Part shown: positions 11,161 to 23,281 of the stretch, piece by piece | How positions within the stretch are numbered: position 1 is the first letter of the stretch | How the letters are laid out: each line of letters begins with the position of its first letter | Source: Charina bottae | Taxonomy: Eukaryota > Chordata > Lepidosauria > Squamata > Charinaidae | Length of the DNA: 64,000 nucleotides | Direction: 5' to 3' | Assembly (NCBI GenBank): GCA_023362775.1 | Contig: JALMGJ010000003.1 | Span: forward strand, 73,626,855 to 73,690,854 | Program-made: the position numbers and the translations under genes | Notes under the pieces: model-generated | What the model was told of the DNA's origin: nothing | The model's database searches: none | Seen by the model: only the letters and a program-made list of their open reading frames with translations

Positions 11161-12035
11161 GAGGACGTAATTGAGTCCCTCATCCCCTCCCATTCAGAGG
11201 AGACTCAGGGCCTGGCGCAACAGGAAAGCAAGAATGAGGATGTAATTGAGTCCCTCATACCCGCTCAGCCAGAGGAGGCTCAGAGCATAATGGCACAGGC
11301 AGAAATACTGGAAGGGAACATGGCTATTACTCGCAGCAGTGCTAGACGCCTGGCTGAGAGCGACCCGTTTTTAAATGAGCTGTGGGCTGAAACAGTAAAA
11401 GACACATGGTGGGGGGAGAACAAACACACCCTCCAAGAGAGAGATGGAGTATGGTGGAAAGACAACAAGGCATACGTCCCAGAGCCTCTAAGGAAAGGGG
11501 TTTTGAACAGACACCATGACCACAAAACAGTGGGGCATTTTGGCTTCGTTAAAACTGTGCACTTAGTCAGGTGCAAATTCTGGTGGCCGACATTGCGCAC
11601 AGATGTACGTAAAATCCTATGTGCGAACTTGCCCAGTGTGTGCAACAGCAAAGAGGAAAATGGGAAAACCCACAGGGAAATTGCAGGAAGTAGCTAACCC
11701 CACACAGCCATGGAAGCAAATTGCCTTTCACTTGCAAGTTCTGGAGAGCCTTTTTGAAATTGATTGGATCGGAACAGGAGCTTAGTAGTGTGTTCCATCC
11801 ATGCATGGATGGTGCGAGTGAATGTCTGAACGCAGTACTGGAGCAGTACCTTAGATGTTACATTAACTACGAACAAAACGACTGGGCAGAGCTGTTACCG
11901 TTCGCAGAAGTAGCTTACAATAATGCGCTTCACCAAAGCATGGGGTTTTCGCCGTTTAAAGTAGCTACAGGTCAGGACTTTGTAACCATTCCCGAATTGG
12001 CACTGACCCAAAGTGCAGAAGTAGCGGAACCGCGA
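11161..12035 (+). pseudogene. Chromovirus integrase remnant, zinc-binding and partial DDE core
   Basis: A linker with a duplicated motif (DVIESLIP at about 11,167 and 11,239) leads to the zinc-binding region (GHFGF, then CPVC after a frameshift near 11,600). The catalytic core is internally deleted near 11,730-11,760, which removes the first two acidic residues. The distal part with the glutamate helix (NAVLEQYLRCYI) and the AEVAYNN motif remains, in another frame. The product cannot be functional. Confidence 0.85.
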
Positions 12036-12045
12036 GCTGCATTGG

Positions 12046-12552
12046 GTGCCAGTTTGCTTCCGGGTCCAATTCAAGGTGTTGGTGATTACCTTTAAAGCCC
12101 TACATGGCATAGGACCAGGGTACCTTAGGGACCGTCTCGTCCCAATAACGTCGGCCCGCCCCACCCGTGCATGCAGAGAGGGCATGCTTTGGACCCCCTC
12201 AACAAGAGAATTCCATCTAGCGGGGTCCAGGAGGCGTGCCTTCTCTGCGATAGCGCCCGCCTTGTGGAATATCCTGCCCCCGGAGGTGAGACTGGCCCCC
12301 TCCCTCCTGGCCTTTCGGAAGGCCCTTAAGACCTGGCTCTGCCACCTGGCCTGGGACGACGGAGGTGGTAGTGCCTCCTGGGGTTGGCTGGCCCCGTAGC
12401 TCCACGATCTATTCTGTGGGTCCAAATCCATCTTGGATTTTATTTTATTATGTTATGCTTGTGTTTTTAGATATTTTGTATAGTTTTTAAATTTTTTATT
12501 TATTGTAACCCGCCCAGAGTCCCTTGCATGGGAGATGGGCGGGGATTAAATT

Positions 12553-12597
<45 letters not shown>
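12046..12597 (+). mobile_element. L2-type LINE 3' end nested in chromovirus integrase
   Basis: Encodes the C-terminal L2 pattern (VTFKALHGIGPGYL, RRRAFSAIAPALWN, LPPEV, FRKALKTWL), then an AT-rich 3' UTR with CCGCCCAGAGTCCC and an (AAT)n terminal run. Integrase sequence stops before it and resumes after it, so it inserted after the retrotransposon. It is 5'-truncated. Confidence 0.85.
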
Positions 12598-13148
12598 CGG
12601 ATGAATGGATAGCGAAAGTAACCAGTAATTGGCCAATTATGGTAAAAAGAGTGCAGGAAGCCAAAGCCAATTACAAGAAATACGCTGACCGCAAAAGAGA
12701 GAAGGAATGGGAGTTGAAAGTAGGGGACGAAGTATACCTTTCCACAAAAAATCTAAGGGCTACGCAACCGTCACGGAAGCTGGCACCTAAGTTCATATGT
12801 CCGTTCCCAATCATAGAAGTAATTAACCCAGTGACGGCTAGACTACAGCTTCCGAAAACACTGAGAAAGGTGCACCCGGTTTTCCACATCAGCCTGTTAA
12901 AACAGCACCACCCTTCACAGCAGTGGCACCCGGAGCCAACTGAACCCGCCCCATTGTTAGTAGAGGGAGAGCCACACTTTGAGATAGACAAAATTCTTGA
13001 CTCTCGATGGCACAAGGGGAAGCTGCAATACTTGGTTAAGTGGCAGCATTTGCCGATTGGGCACAAGGAGTGGGTTAGCGCAAAACACACACGCGCTCCC
13101 AAACTAGTTAAGACTTTTCATAGAGAATTCCCTGACAAACCTCACTGA
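12598..13148 (+). pseudogene. Chromovirus integrase C-terminus with chromodomain
   Basis: An open frame from just after the (AAT)n run to TGA at 13,148. It contains the integrase C-terminal SH3-like region (KVGDEVYLSTKNL, KLAPKF, VHPVFHISLL) followed by a chromodomain of about 50 residues (FEIDKILDSR, YLVKWQHLP, HKEWV). Chromodomains direct insertion to particular chromatin. It has no own start and is the end of a broken pol. Confidence 0.9.
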
Positions 13149-13280
13149 AAATGGTCTGTAATCATGTATTATTGCTTTGTCGTTACAGGAACTGGAGTAC
13201 TAAGGGGATTGTTTTATTAATTTAGTTTAATTAGGTTAGCATGCATTTGGTGAGGGGTAGGGAATCTTGGGCCGGTAGCA

Positions 13281-13648
13281 TGTCAGAGTTCGGCAGACCT
13301 CTGCCATTAACAAGATAGCGATCGGGATAAGGGCAGACTGAAACTGAGACGTTATAGACAGCAGCGCTTAAGCGGAGCCCGGCTCGCACCGAAGTGTTAA
13401 GCGTCAATCTACATCTTCGTCGCAAACTGTCTGAGCACCCTGGAGCTGCGGACTACACGTGTCAACATCAAAGGACTATGGGGAGGGGAATGCTTAAATG
13501 TACTGTGCCATGCTATGCCTGCTCATTCCAGTCTTTGTTCGTGTTAGCCTTCATGCTTTGTAATAAATCCTTTTGCTTCTAAGAAACCGCAAGTCTGTGG
13601 TTTACTCTAGAAAAAGGGATTTCAGGCATCGGAGTGGAGCACCTTACA
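13281..13648 (+). repeat. Chromovirus 3' LTR
   Basis: A 368-bp partner of the 5' LTR with the same ends, AATAAA signal and self-complementary segment. It is preceded by purine-rich GGTGAGGGGTAGGGA (about 13,250-13,264), a possible polypurine tract. Confidence 0.93.
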
Positions 13649-13653
13649 GGAAG

Positions 13654-15108
13654 TGACAATAAAAATAGCCAGAAAGGACAGAGATTCAGTTTGTCCCTCA
13701 TTCTCCTTACCAAGATTTGGACTCTTTTTTCCAATTCTGTTATTCATATGGGCCTTCAGTGTTTTGTGGCCAAGATCCAAAGAACTATACACACAGCAGA
13801 ATTTGGATTTCTTGTAGGGTATCTGTCCATGCCACATGGTAATCCACTCTTGGAATCTCCACAAATAGACTGGAAGATGGGACTGGGGAGAGGGCTATTA
13901 TTTTTTTAAAAAATTATCCGAGGAGAGAGTTTTGAGCAGGCTGATAGGAATTCTTTGGATTCTTGTCCAACTGATACTACAATAAATTGCACATTTATTT
14001 CAGACTATCCCTTGCTAAAACCATACTTGCCCAATATATTCTGTTTGTGTCCAGATGTGCATAGTCTACTTATAGATGCAACACAAGTCATCATAGTAGA
14101 AATCTTGGTTGTTAACCAGCTGTTCCCTTCTTGCTAATTTTAATCCTTGTTGGGTCAGTGAGACAAGGTTTTGCCATAGTATATCTTGAGAGCTTTTACA
14201 TCTAGTGTTAAAGCATGAAGACAAGCTATGTTATACAGTGGCAAACATTTGCTTTTTGCTGTATATATGTATGGTATACATGTGGCAATAGTCTGTTACA
14301 GATCCCAGCTCACGGCTATGCATGGAGTTGAAAACACTGCTTATCTTTGTTTTTAAGTGCATTATGTGTGTTTGTGTGTGTGTTAAAAACATAATGTAAA
14401 TAATCTACTTGAGTAAGTTGCAGACAGAGCAAGTACATGGAAGCTGACGTGTCTAATGCTTGCTGTTTAACTTCGTTAGTTTTAATTTTTCACTCTCTCA
14501 TATTTATATCGTGATTCTAAACCCCATACTAGGAAATTAGTTTGGTTATTCCCAGCAACAGTTCTCTGGTGCATTGGGATTGCAGACTCATCCTAAATAT
14601 TTATTATGAACCATACTACTGAGTATAGTGGGACTTCCTGAAAAGTAAGCGTAACATAATATTAGGGTTTATGAGACTTGAGCCCACTTCCTCTGCCTTA
14701 GAAACATGCAGATCCATTGAAAACAAACAGCCTGATATGAGTTCATTTAGAATTCAAATGATTGAGAATGGAGCTGCTAATGGCTCCGTTAGAGGCATTA
14801 GAGAACTTGTACTCTTCATTGAACAGTTTGAGAGGACAATAAATGGTATGACAGTAAAACACATTAATGGGGAACTTACAGCATTCTGGTCTTTATATTG
14901 CAGCAAGCCTGTTATTACATAGCTGAGGTGTATGCATATATTTGTATGTAAAGTAGGATTGGACATTGCAAAGACAACTAAGGAGTGTCTTTGTACAGCT
15001 GCATGATGACTGCATCCCTGTAAGATATTTTTCAGTGAGACCTGGCCATTGAAGGGTAGGTTTTGCCCACATTGCTACACTTTTTCCAGGTGTTCTGCTT
15101 TACAGTAT
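13654..15108. other. No recognisable gene
   Basis: AT-rich unique DNA; the short frames have no family features. Confidence 0.45.
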
Positions 15109-15323
15109 AGCCAGTTTGGTCTAGTGGTTAAGGTGCTGGGCTAGAAACCAGGAGTCTGTGAGTTCTAGTCCTGCCTTAGGAAAGACAGCTGGGTGACTTT
15201 GGGCCAGTCACCTCACAGGGTGGTTGTTGTGGGGAAAATAGGAGGAGGAAGGAGTATTAGGTATGTTCGCCGCCTTGAGTTATTTATAAAAATAATAAAG
15301 GTGGGATAAAAAATAAATAAATA
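15109..15323 (+). mobile_element. tRNA-derived SINE with LINE (L2/CR1-like) tail
   Basis: Head AGCCAGTTTGGTCTAGTGGT, B box GAGTTCTAGTCCTGCC, a central CACCTCACAGGGTGG, and tail CGCCTTGAGTTATTTATAAA ending in (AAAT)n. It is clearly related to the copy at 41.2 kb. Confidence 0.85.
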
Positions 15324-15879
15324 TGTTTTCTGAAGGGATTAATTACAATTATGGATATAGAAATGGTTCACTCAAGGACATCACCAAAACAGGGTAAATC
15401 TATTTCTGACCCTTACGGCAGTGTCTGGGAGGCAGGTTTAGTTCTTCCCTTTCAGCTGTGTCCATGTTGAATGGACTGATAAAGTTAGCCTTTATATTGG
15501 TTAGGTTTACACATTGCACTAAACCACAATGTGGTTTGACTTTGGCTTAGCACTGCATGAACGCAAACCTTGTGGTTTGTAAATCATAGTTTAGCCAAGT
15601 CTGTTTTGTAACCCTCCCAATTATTAATTATCCTATTAATCATTTTAAACAAATCATGGCTTCATTAAGGCTTCATATAAGTTACTTTTATTTACAGTGG
15701 GATTTAGTACCATCAGTCATGGTACCCTTTTGGATTGCCTGTGAAGGTTGTAGATTTTAGGCACTCCTTCCTGAATGGGCAATTCCAATTGGTGGAGGCT
15801 GGGGAAAAGGGGTTAGCACATTGGGCCCTTTTGGGTAAAGTCCTACACAGCTTGATTCTCTCTCCCCTACTTTTTAAAT

Positions 15880-16890
15880 AGCTACATGAACCTGCTGGGA
15901 AACGTCACCTATCAGTTCTGTGTGAGATACCATCAGTACCATGAATATGGCCACCCCAAATCAAGCTGGAGATACTGTGGAAGTCTTGACCTAGTACTTG
16001 GAGGCTATGGGGCATGGAAAGGATGAAAGAAGCTGAAATTAAATCCTATGGATATGGAGTTACTGTTTGTCCAAAAACCATATGGTTCTCTTTCTGGTCT
16101 GGTTATAGCACTGGATGGGGTGGCTCTTCCCCTGAAAAAACAGGTCTGTGATTTGAGTGTCCTTCTGGGCTCACAACAAATGTTGTCTGGGCAAATAGAG
16201 TCCATGACCAGGAGGGCCTTTGCCCAGCTCTGGCTGATGCACTTACCCATTGCGGTAGGATCTTACAACAGTAACTCATGACTTCATTGCTACTTGGTTG
16301 GACTACTGCAGTGTGTTCTGTGTACATGGGACTGCATTTGAAGATGACTTGGAAACTGCAGTTGGTACCAAATACTGAAGTGTGCATGCTCCTGGGTGAA
16401 AGCGACTTCAGCCATGTTACACCAGTGTTGTGGAGGGTACATTGGTTGTCCAATTGTTTACAGTTACAATTCAAAGTGTTGCATTTGACCTTTAAAGTTC
16501 TATATGGCTTGGCTCCTGGGTTCCTTCAGGACCACCTTCTCCAGGAAGAACCATCCTGTCTGGTGTGTTTATCCCAGGAGAGGAGGTTATTCATATTCAT
16601 CATGAAAAAGATGAAATCAGTAGAAGCCTAAGGGCGGTTTTCCCAATTATAGCTTCCACTTTATGAAATAGCCTTCCTGTCCCTGGTTACCAAACTGTAC
16701 CATAGGGCCTTTGGTACTTAAGGCTTCCTATGTTAATGGCACCATAGTTGGTGTAGTTAAGCATGATACTATTTTTACTGAGTTAAATTATTTTATTTAT
16801 TTTATTACGTATTGTGTGATGTTTTATTTTACTATTGTAAACTGCTGCGAATTGTATGATCTGGTGGTATAGAAATTGAATAAATAAATA
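15880..16890 (+). mobile_element. Decayed L2-type LINE fragment
   Basis: Broken frames carry L2 reverse transcriptase and C-terminal patterns (YQFCVRYHQY, LVQKPYG, DFSHVTPVLWRVHWL, FKVLHLTFKVLYGLAP), followed by an AT-rich end with AATAAATAAATAA. Many frame breaks show it is old. Confidence 0.75.
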
Positions 16891-17757
16891 ATAAACCTAA
16901 AACAAGACAAAGATCATGCTATTGATTCATACAGATATCTTCCCCATCTTTTTCTCATCAACAATAGGACTATCTCCTTCTGTTAGTTTATGTGCATCTG
17001 AACAGAAAGGTCAGTTAAAGATGTGGATGAGGTCCCTAACCTCCTCATTCTTGAAATCATTTATAGGGGCAAAAGGTGGTAGCATCCTATTTATCTTGTT
17101 CCCTGCATGATGGATTGTGTGTGACAGATGTAAGCTACCTAACTGCCCAACAACTGCAATATGAATTATTGCACAGAATAACAAATCAATAGTGAAATAG
17201 TTATTTCTATTCTGAATGCTATTCTGGCAGGAACTGTGCTGTGCTGTGTCCAGCTTGGCTGCAAGATGTGTACATCTCCAACCAGATTTCTTCATATGCA
17301 CTAATGAGTTTTTCATCGTTGGATTCTTGGTGAAGAAGCTCTTAAGTTCAAAGAGTTTCTTTTATTTAATACAGGAAGAAAAAGCTGGCTGAAGTGGAGG
17401 CAAAAACATTTTGGAAACTTAGCTGTGTTTGTCTTAACCCACTCCTCCCAAAACTGTGAGACTTCTCTCCATTCCCCAGTAAGTGCACTTTATCCATCTG
17501 CTTGAAAACCATATGTCCAAACTGGAACAGTTTCAGACTTAAACAATGGCCTTTAGTCTGATTTAGGCCTACTAGTAACAGTAATAAAGGGATGGAATGT
17601 TGAGATTGAATTTTCCCATGTTGACTGGAGTGGAAGTTAACTGGTGCCAAAAAACAAGACAACTGTTGAAGTTATTCAGGCTTAGATTGGGCAGTTTTAA
17701 CGATCTCCTTAATACAGTGTGGTAATAAGCTGGATTAGGTTTGCCTTCCTTTAGCAA

Positions 17758-18060
17758 TGAGCCTCATGTGGCGCAGAGTGGTAGGTGGCAGTATTGCAAC
17801 CGAAACTCTCCCCACGACCTGAGTTCGATCCCAGTGGAAGCTGGTTTCTCGGGTAGCCGGCTCAGGTCAACTCAGCCTTCCATCCTTCCGAGGTCAGTAA
17901 AATGAGTACCCAGCTTGCTGGGGGAAAGGTAATTATGACTGGGGAAGGCAGTGGCAAACCACCCCGCTCTATAGTCTGCCAGGAAAACGTCTCGAAAGCA
18001 GCGTCGCCCCAGGGGTCACATGACTTGGTGCTTGCACAGGGGAACTTTTCCTTCCTTTCC
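17758..18060 (+). mobile_element. Sauria-SINE-like element
   Basis: A tRNA-like head (B box GAGTTCGATCCCAG) is followed by the conserved body with GAGTACCCAGCTTGCTGGGG and tail TGACTTGGTGCTTGCACAGG. An 11-bp duplication TCCTTTAGCAA flanks it (17747-17757 and 18061-18071). Body and tail match the squamate Sauria SINE as I remember it. Confidence 0.85.
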
Positions 18061-18089
18061 TCCTTTAGCAAGCAAGATATTGCTAAAGT

Positions 18090-18118
18090 AAGAAAAGCCT
18101 TCGACAATACATTAAGAT
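18090..18118 (+). repeat. Short tail of an unnamed dispersed repeat
   Basis: Contains GCCTTCGACAATACATTAA, which matches the end of the repeat at 36,373-36,468. Confidence 0.5.
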
Positions 18119-19249
18119 AAACTGCTTCCTCAAGCCAAACTATCTGATGATTCATCGATGTCCCCAGTTTCTAAGAACCTCAGCCACTTTTTGAATGAAG
18201 AGTTCCTACTTTCTCAGTTTCATTGGCACTAAAGAAAACTTCCATTCTGTCTCTGTTCTTCCTTTGCCACTGCTCATATCCTTCAGCCCAAGTCTGATTT
18301 TGAGACTCATCTCAAAAAATGGAGATTGGGATATGGATCTAAAATTCTCTCTTACTACAAACAAATGCTTCCATAACATTAATGTATTCTTTTCAGCATG
18401 CTTCAAAGAATAGTATCTTTCTAATCAAACTACTATCTGCCAGTTAATGTATTGTTTAGAATTGCCCCGGGGAAGGGGGAAATATTTACTAGTCCCTTTG
18501 TGCAATCTACTGGCCTATAACCTTTTATGATGATCAGCACAGCTTCAGTTGCACAGTTGGAGGGGGATTAAAGCAGTTGACTGGGATTTTGCATGCATGG
18601 CTGAATGAGGATGATAGCGGTACTTCAGGGTCTGAAATTAGTGTCTGTTTTCATTGTAGGAAATTCTCACCAGGCAATATTTGGCAGTAAAAAATATCAA
18701 AAATAAAGAACAGGCCCAAGCTTCTCTTCCGTTGAGACACAAAAGACGCTGCCATCTGTATTATGTTTATCTGACCCTTTCCCAAATGGTCTTAATATTT
18801 AGACACCAAGGACCAAATAATATTTCTTCTGTGTAAGGCAAATTTAGGTCCATCATCATTTGTGAAATGAAGGCTTATTTTTTTTCCCTTTTAATGAATG
18901 CCTGGCATCAGATTTTTTTTTCAGGATGAAAATGCAATGTTTGAAGAGAACCACAATTCTAATAACGTTATGATCTTGTGTAGTATGAGTCAAAACTATT
19001 ACAACTTTCTTGCCTATAAAAAAGCTTTATTTACTTCTTAATGGAAAAATTCATATATTTGCCAATGAATGGCAAATACATAACGAAAAAGAGGATATAT
19101 CTCATAAACTTGTATTTCTTCATTTATAAATCTGCATGTGTTGGTGCAAATTTAGAAATAATTACTGTTTAAATAGAAATTCAGTACATCTCACTATATT
19201 CTGACTGTGTGGGTAGGATGTAGGCAAGCAGTATGTTGCCTTGCAAGAT
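18119..19249. other. No recognisable gene
   Basis: AT-rich unique DNA without supported exon or repeat. Confidence 0.45.
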
Positions 19250-19536
19250 CAGAGCTTTCCAAACTGTGTGTCAGGACACGTTAGTGTGTCAGCTGCAGTG
19301 TCTGGGTGTGTCGCTGCTGCTGCCTCTGAGCCCTGCCAGTATTCCACACAGGTCTTAGTGCCTGCCTTGTGCCTTGCTGCCTCCAAACCTGCTGTGATTC
19401 CATGCAGGTCCTAGTGCCTGCCTTGTGCCCTGCTGTAAGACTGTGTTGCGAAATGATGCCCTGCTGTAAGAGTGTGTCACGAAATGATGCATGTCTAAAA
19501 AGTGTGTCACTAACATGAAAAGTTTGGAAAGCTCTG
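19250..19536. mobile_element. Non-autonomous hAT element (CAGAGCTTTCCAAACTGTGTG family)
   Basis: Inverted ends CAGAGCTTTCCAAACT and AGTTTGGAAAGCTCTG. The interior holds two tandem copies of a Cys/Leu-codon-like TGCCTTGTGCC segment. Flanking 8-mers TGCAAGAT and CTCTAGAT agree at five of eight, so the target duplication is weak but plausible. Sister copies are at 41.4 and 55.1 kb. Confidence 0.75.
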
Positions 19537-19759
19537 CTCTAGATATACAGAACAGCATGAGCATGCTTATGGTAAAAGTGGACTTTGATTGCACTTACGA
19601 CATACTTGCCCAAATGTGCAAAAACGTACTGTTAGCAGGAGATGTTGCATGAGTATAACTAAGGCTGATAACATAGTCTCCACCTTCTCTATTTTACCAA
19701 AAACAGTGGGGGCAGAAGTCAATCTCTATGGGCCTGGAGTCAGCATATGCTGATGAAGC

Positions 19760-20035
19760 ACACACCATTCTCCTTCATATTTGTATCTCTGAATGTTTCA
19801 GTCACTTTTTCTGAACTGTACTTCTCCCTTTCAGCAAAACATGACTTAACGAAATATTTTTCTTCTGTATCAACCACATTCATTCAGAATGTTGAACAGT
19901 TTTCCCTGAAATTCATTCCTGGTTTTTCCATTATTGCCATTCACTGGAGCATAACATGCAGCTACTACCAGCCCATCCCTACTTTCATCTGTACCTATAA
20001 TAGCCTAAATTTTAGCCTTTTTGTTTATCATTAAC
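19760..20035 (-). mobile_element. Degenerate LINE endonuclease-like fragment
   Basis: The minus strand reads a VVAA-YAPVNGNNGKTRNEF pattern resembling the apurinic endonuclease domain of non-LTR elements (conserved YAP-N motif). Frames break soon after. The clade is not assigned. Confidence 0.35.
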
Positions 20036-21498
20036 CTACACCTTCACTGCCCTCCATGTGTTTATCAGCTCTGCTCAACAAAATCAGACCATCTTCATTC
20101 AGATCTATCATGTCCTTCCCCTTTGTCTTGGTTTCACAAGCACACAATATATTTTTCCTTTTTCCCTTTAATTTGTTAATTTGTGCTCTTTATCACTTCT
20201 CTTACATTTCAAGTTGTAATCCTCGATCTGAAATATATAAAAGTTGTAAAATCTTAAGTTAAAATAGGGTTAAATTATCACTTTGGTAAGAGGGTTAATT
20301 TTTTAAAAAATTCCATACAGAATGTTTGGTTTAAACAAAACCAAGATATATTGATTGCACATTGGTTCAAACCAATAGAAACAGGCAGCTTTTTGTATGT
20401 ACTCATGGAGAGGTTTGCTTTGTTTAATTAAAGTTTTGCTAAATTGAAAGTAAAAATGAAAGCAATATGCATCATGTTAATACATTAACATTAAAGTAAT
20501 AATAGTATAATAAGGCTAAAAATGGATTTGCTTAAGTCATCGTGAACTGGTTTCTTTAATTTTGGCTTAAACCATAAATTATGGCTAAATTAATCAAGCC
20601 CAATCTGTATTTCAAAGGCCTCTCCATCTTCAGATTAGTTTCATCAAATTAACACATAGGTAGATGTGATGGTTAACAGATTTAGGCTTAATTACTGCAA
20701 CCCAGACTTAAACTGATTTAAGACTATCCTAAACCAATTTCTCTTGATTAGAAACAGATGTGAAGTATAAGGAAATTGATCATCACAATGTGAGGGGAGA
20801 TCGTTCAGGGTAAAATCAATTCTAAACAATCTTGTTTACATAAAAAAACATTCAAGAAGAAAGCAATGTTGTGTTACTTACTGTAAGATAAAAGCATTGT
20901 TCCCTCGACATCCTAATGTAAGAGGCATTCATTCCTTGCATTTGGATTACTACTAATAGTTATTTTTAATGCTTATGATAATTTAAATTACTATTTTTCA
21001 TTAGAAAATGCAGCAGTAGGTCCTGTTGTTCCATGGAAAGTACTGACAGTTTAACACTATACAGGCTATTCCTGAATACAGCTATTTCTATGTTTCTGCT
21101 TTATAAAGCTGCATGGTATAGCCATTTCTAGTATGACATGGAGGCAAAGAACAAGGATAAATCTGAATTATAATGAATGTCTAAAATAGTTACTACAGTG
21201 GTTATGACACAAATATGGTCCCTTGGAGCTATTCCGAAAATGGGTGAATCTCACATAACAGCTCCTAATTAGTTGATGTTATACTGGATCAGATCCAGAT
21301 CAATACTATATATTTAATTTAAATTATTACAAGTTAAGTCCTACAAGGAATAAATTAGTCATAATTTAATTTAAATCCATTTCACATTAGTGGGAATTAA
21401 ATCTCCAACAACATACACAATTACCTGAGAGTAAGAACCATTAAACTCAATGGGATTTCTGAATCGTTATATAGGATTGTGCTCTTAGTTGAGCTGAT
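20036..21498. other. No recognisable gene
   Basis: AT-rich DNA; possibly more decayed LINE sequence adjoining the endonuclease-like fragment, but nothing I can support. Confidence 0.4.
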
Positions 21499-21572
21499 GT
21501 AGTAGAGTTCCAATGATTTTTAAGGAGTCTGTTTCCTGATGTGGCCTACCTTGAAAGGCTGACATCAATCCT
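21499..21572 (+). repeat. Fragment shared with the LTR-like block at 57.5 kb
   Basis: Contains TAGAGTTCCA, GGAGTCTGTTTCCTGA and TGGCCTA in the same order and spacing as 57,598-57,645. Confidence 0.55.
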
Positions 21573-22094
21573 GAGTGTGTTTTCCCATCCCTCCCTCTTA
21601 TACTCCAGAGCAGTGGTTTTCATCTCACGGCACACATCTCATAGGTGGGATTTCTGGGTTGCGAAACTGAAAGTCCTGTCACGTCGAAAGTTGCTGGGAC
21701 TCTGGAGGAGTAATGGAGGCAGTCCACTCTGGTGATGTCATGGAGGAAGGTTTTGGCTGCGCAGCACTGGCTCACTGATGCGGCACACCTGCAGACCCTT
21801 CGTGACACACAAATGTAGCAGTTGGAGTTAAGGTGGAGCCAGTATGAGTTTCTTTCTAATGTTTTCTTCATTTCCTGGGCTTAAGACATGTTTCTGTAAC
21901 TTGCTGCAGTTTTTCCAAGATTACCTTTGTGTTTCTCCAGAGCTAACTTGATGTGGAATTAACCTATATTCCTTCAAACTATCAATATTTTATTTATTTC
22001 TTACATTTTTAACATGTCTCTCCTTTAATGTACTCAGTATGGCTTACTCCTTGTTTCATCTTTAGAATAATTCTGAATATCTATACATCTACAG

Positions 22095-22380
22095 TTGGTG
22101 GCTATAGTTGAGGAGAGCTCAGCCTGGTGGCCTCTTACATGTGGATTGCAGGAGGGTTTGGTTCTCTCCCCATTACTTTTTCACATGTTTATGAAGCCAC
22201 TGGGAGAGGTCATCCATTGGTTCAGGGTGCAGTATCATCAATATGCTGTAGATCACAAGTCTGTGCTATTCCAGTGATATAATTGAGGTTCTTTCTTGGT
22301 GCCTGAAGGCTTTGGGGGTCTGGATGGGGCAAAATAGGCTGAAGTTGAACCCAAGTAAGATGAAGCATAATACCGAATCA
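22095..22380 (+). mobile_element. L2-type LINE reverse transcriptase fragment
   Basis: The frame holds SAWWPLTCGLQEGLVLSPLL and PLGEVIHWFRVQYHQYA, the L2 RT pattern around the active-site region, with the normal DD changed. A short tandem duplication of AAGATGAAGCATAATACCGA follows at about 22,353-22,420. Confidence 0.75.
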
Positions 22381-22410
22381 AGTAAGATAACCAAGTAAGA
22401 TGAAGCATAA

Positions 22411-23281
22411 TACCGAAATCAGATTGATTATATACTTTGCAGCCAAAGATGGAGAAGCTCTATACAATCAGCAAAAACAAGACCTGGATCTGACTGTGGT
22501 TCAGATCATGAGCTTCTTATCGCAAAATTTAGGCTTAAATTGAAGAACGTAGGGAAAACCACTAGACCATTCAGGTATGACCTAAATCATATCCCTTATG
22601 AATATACAGTGGAGGTGAGGAATAGATTTAAAGGATTAGATCTGGTAGACAGAGTGCCCGAAGAACACTGGATGGAGGTTCGTAACATTGTACAGGAGGC
22701 AGCAACTAAAACCATCCCAAAGAAAAAGAAATGCAAGAAAGCAAAGTGGCTGTCTGATGAGGCTTTACAAATAGCTGAGGAAAGAAGGAAAGCAGAAGGC
22801 AAGGGAGAAAGGGAAAGATATAACCAACTGAATGCAGATTTTCAGAGAATAGCAAGGAGAGATAAGAAGGCCGCCTTAAATGAACAATGCAAAGAAATTG
22901 AGGAAAACAATAGAATGGGAAAGACTAGAGATCTCTTCAAGAAAATTGGAGATATCAAGGGAACGTTTTCTGCAAAGATGGGCATGATAAAGGACAAAAA
23001 AGGCAGGGACCTAACAGAAGCAGAAGAGATTAAGAAGAGGTGGCAAGAATACACAGAAGAACTATACAAGAAAGATTTTAATATCCCTGATAAATACGAT
23101 GGTATGGTCACTGACCTTGAGCCGGACATCCTAGAGAGTGAAGTCAAGTGGGCCTTAGGAAGCATTACTAACAACAAAGCTAGCGGAGAAGACAGTATCC
23201 CAGCTGAGCTATTTAAAATCCTAAAAGATGATGCTGTTAAAGTGCTGCACTCAGTATGCCAACAAATTTGGAAAACTCAAC
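22411..23281 (+). mobile_element. Bov-B LINE internal fragment (linker between endonuclease and RT)
   Basis: An open frame of more than 270 codons with Bov-B features: KAKWLSDEALQIAEERRKAE, QCKEIEENNRMGKTRDLF, EVKWALGSI, NKASGEDSIPAELF, VCQQIWKTQQW. The start read as Met is a TTG, so no native start is present. It stops just before the RT catalytic core, so it is truncated at both ends, unusual for a LINE insertion and more like a later deletion. Confidence 0.9.

Larger units (their letters stand above)
8932..13648 (+). mobile_element. Ty3/Gypsy chromovirus LTR retrotransposon, internally deleted
   Basis: Two 368-bp LTRs (TG...CA) bracket 3.98 kb and are flanked by a perfect 5-bp duplication GGAAG (8927-8931 and 13649-13653). 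The order inside is gag with a CCHC knuckle, remnants of RT end, RNase H and integrase, and a C-terminal chromodomain, which defines the chromovirus branch of Metaviridae. Protease and most of RT are missing, frames are broken by stops and a G-run, and an L2 LINE sits in the integrase. By eye the LTRs differ at about nine of 368 sites (about 2.4 percent), so insertion is not ancient. The copy cannot be autonomous. Confidence 0.95.

Noticed and set aside
21605..21815. Another hAT element (CAGTGGTTTTCATCTCACGG)
   Set aside because: One terminus resembles hAT but I could not find a matching right end or 8-bp duplication.
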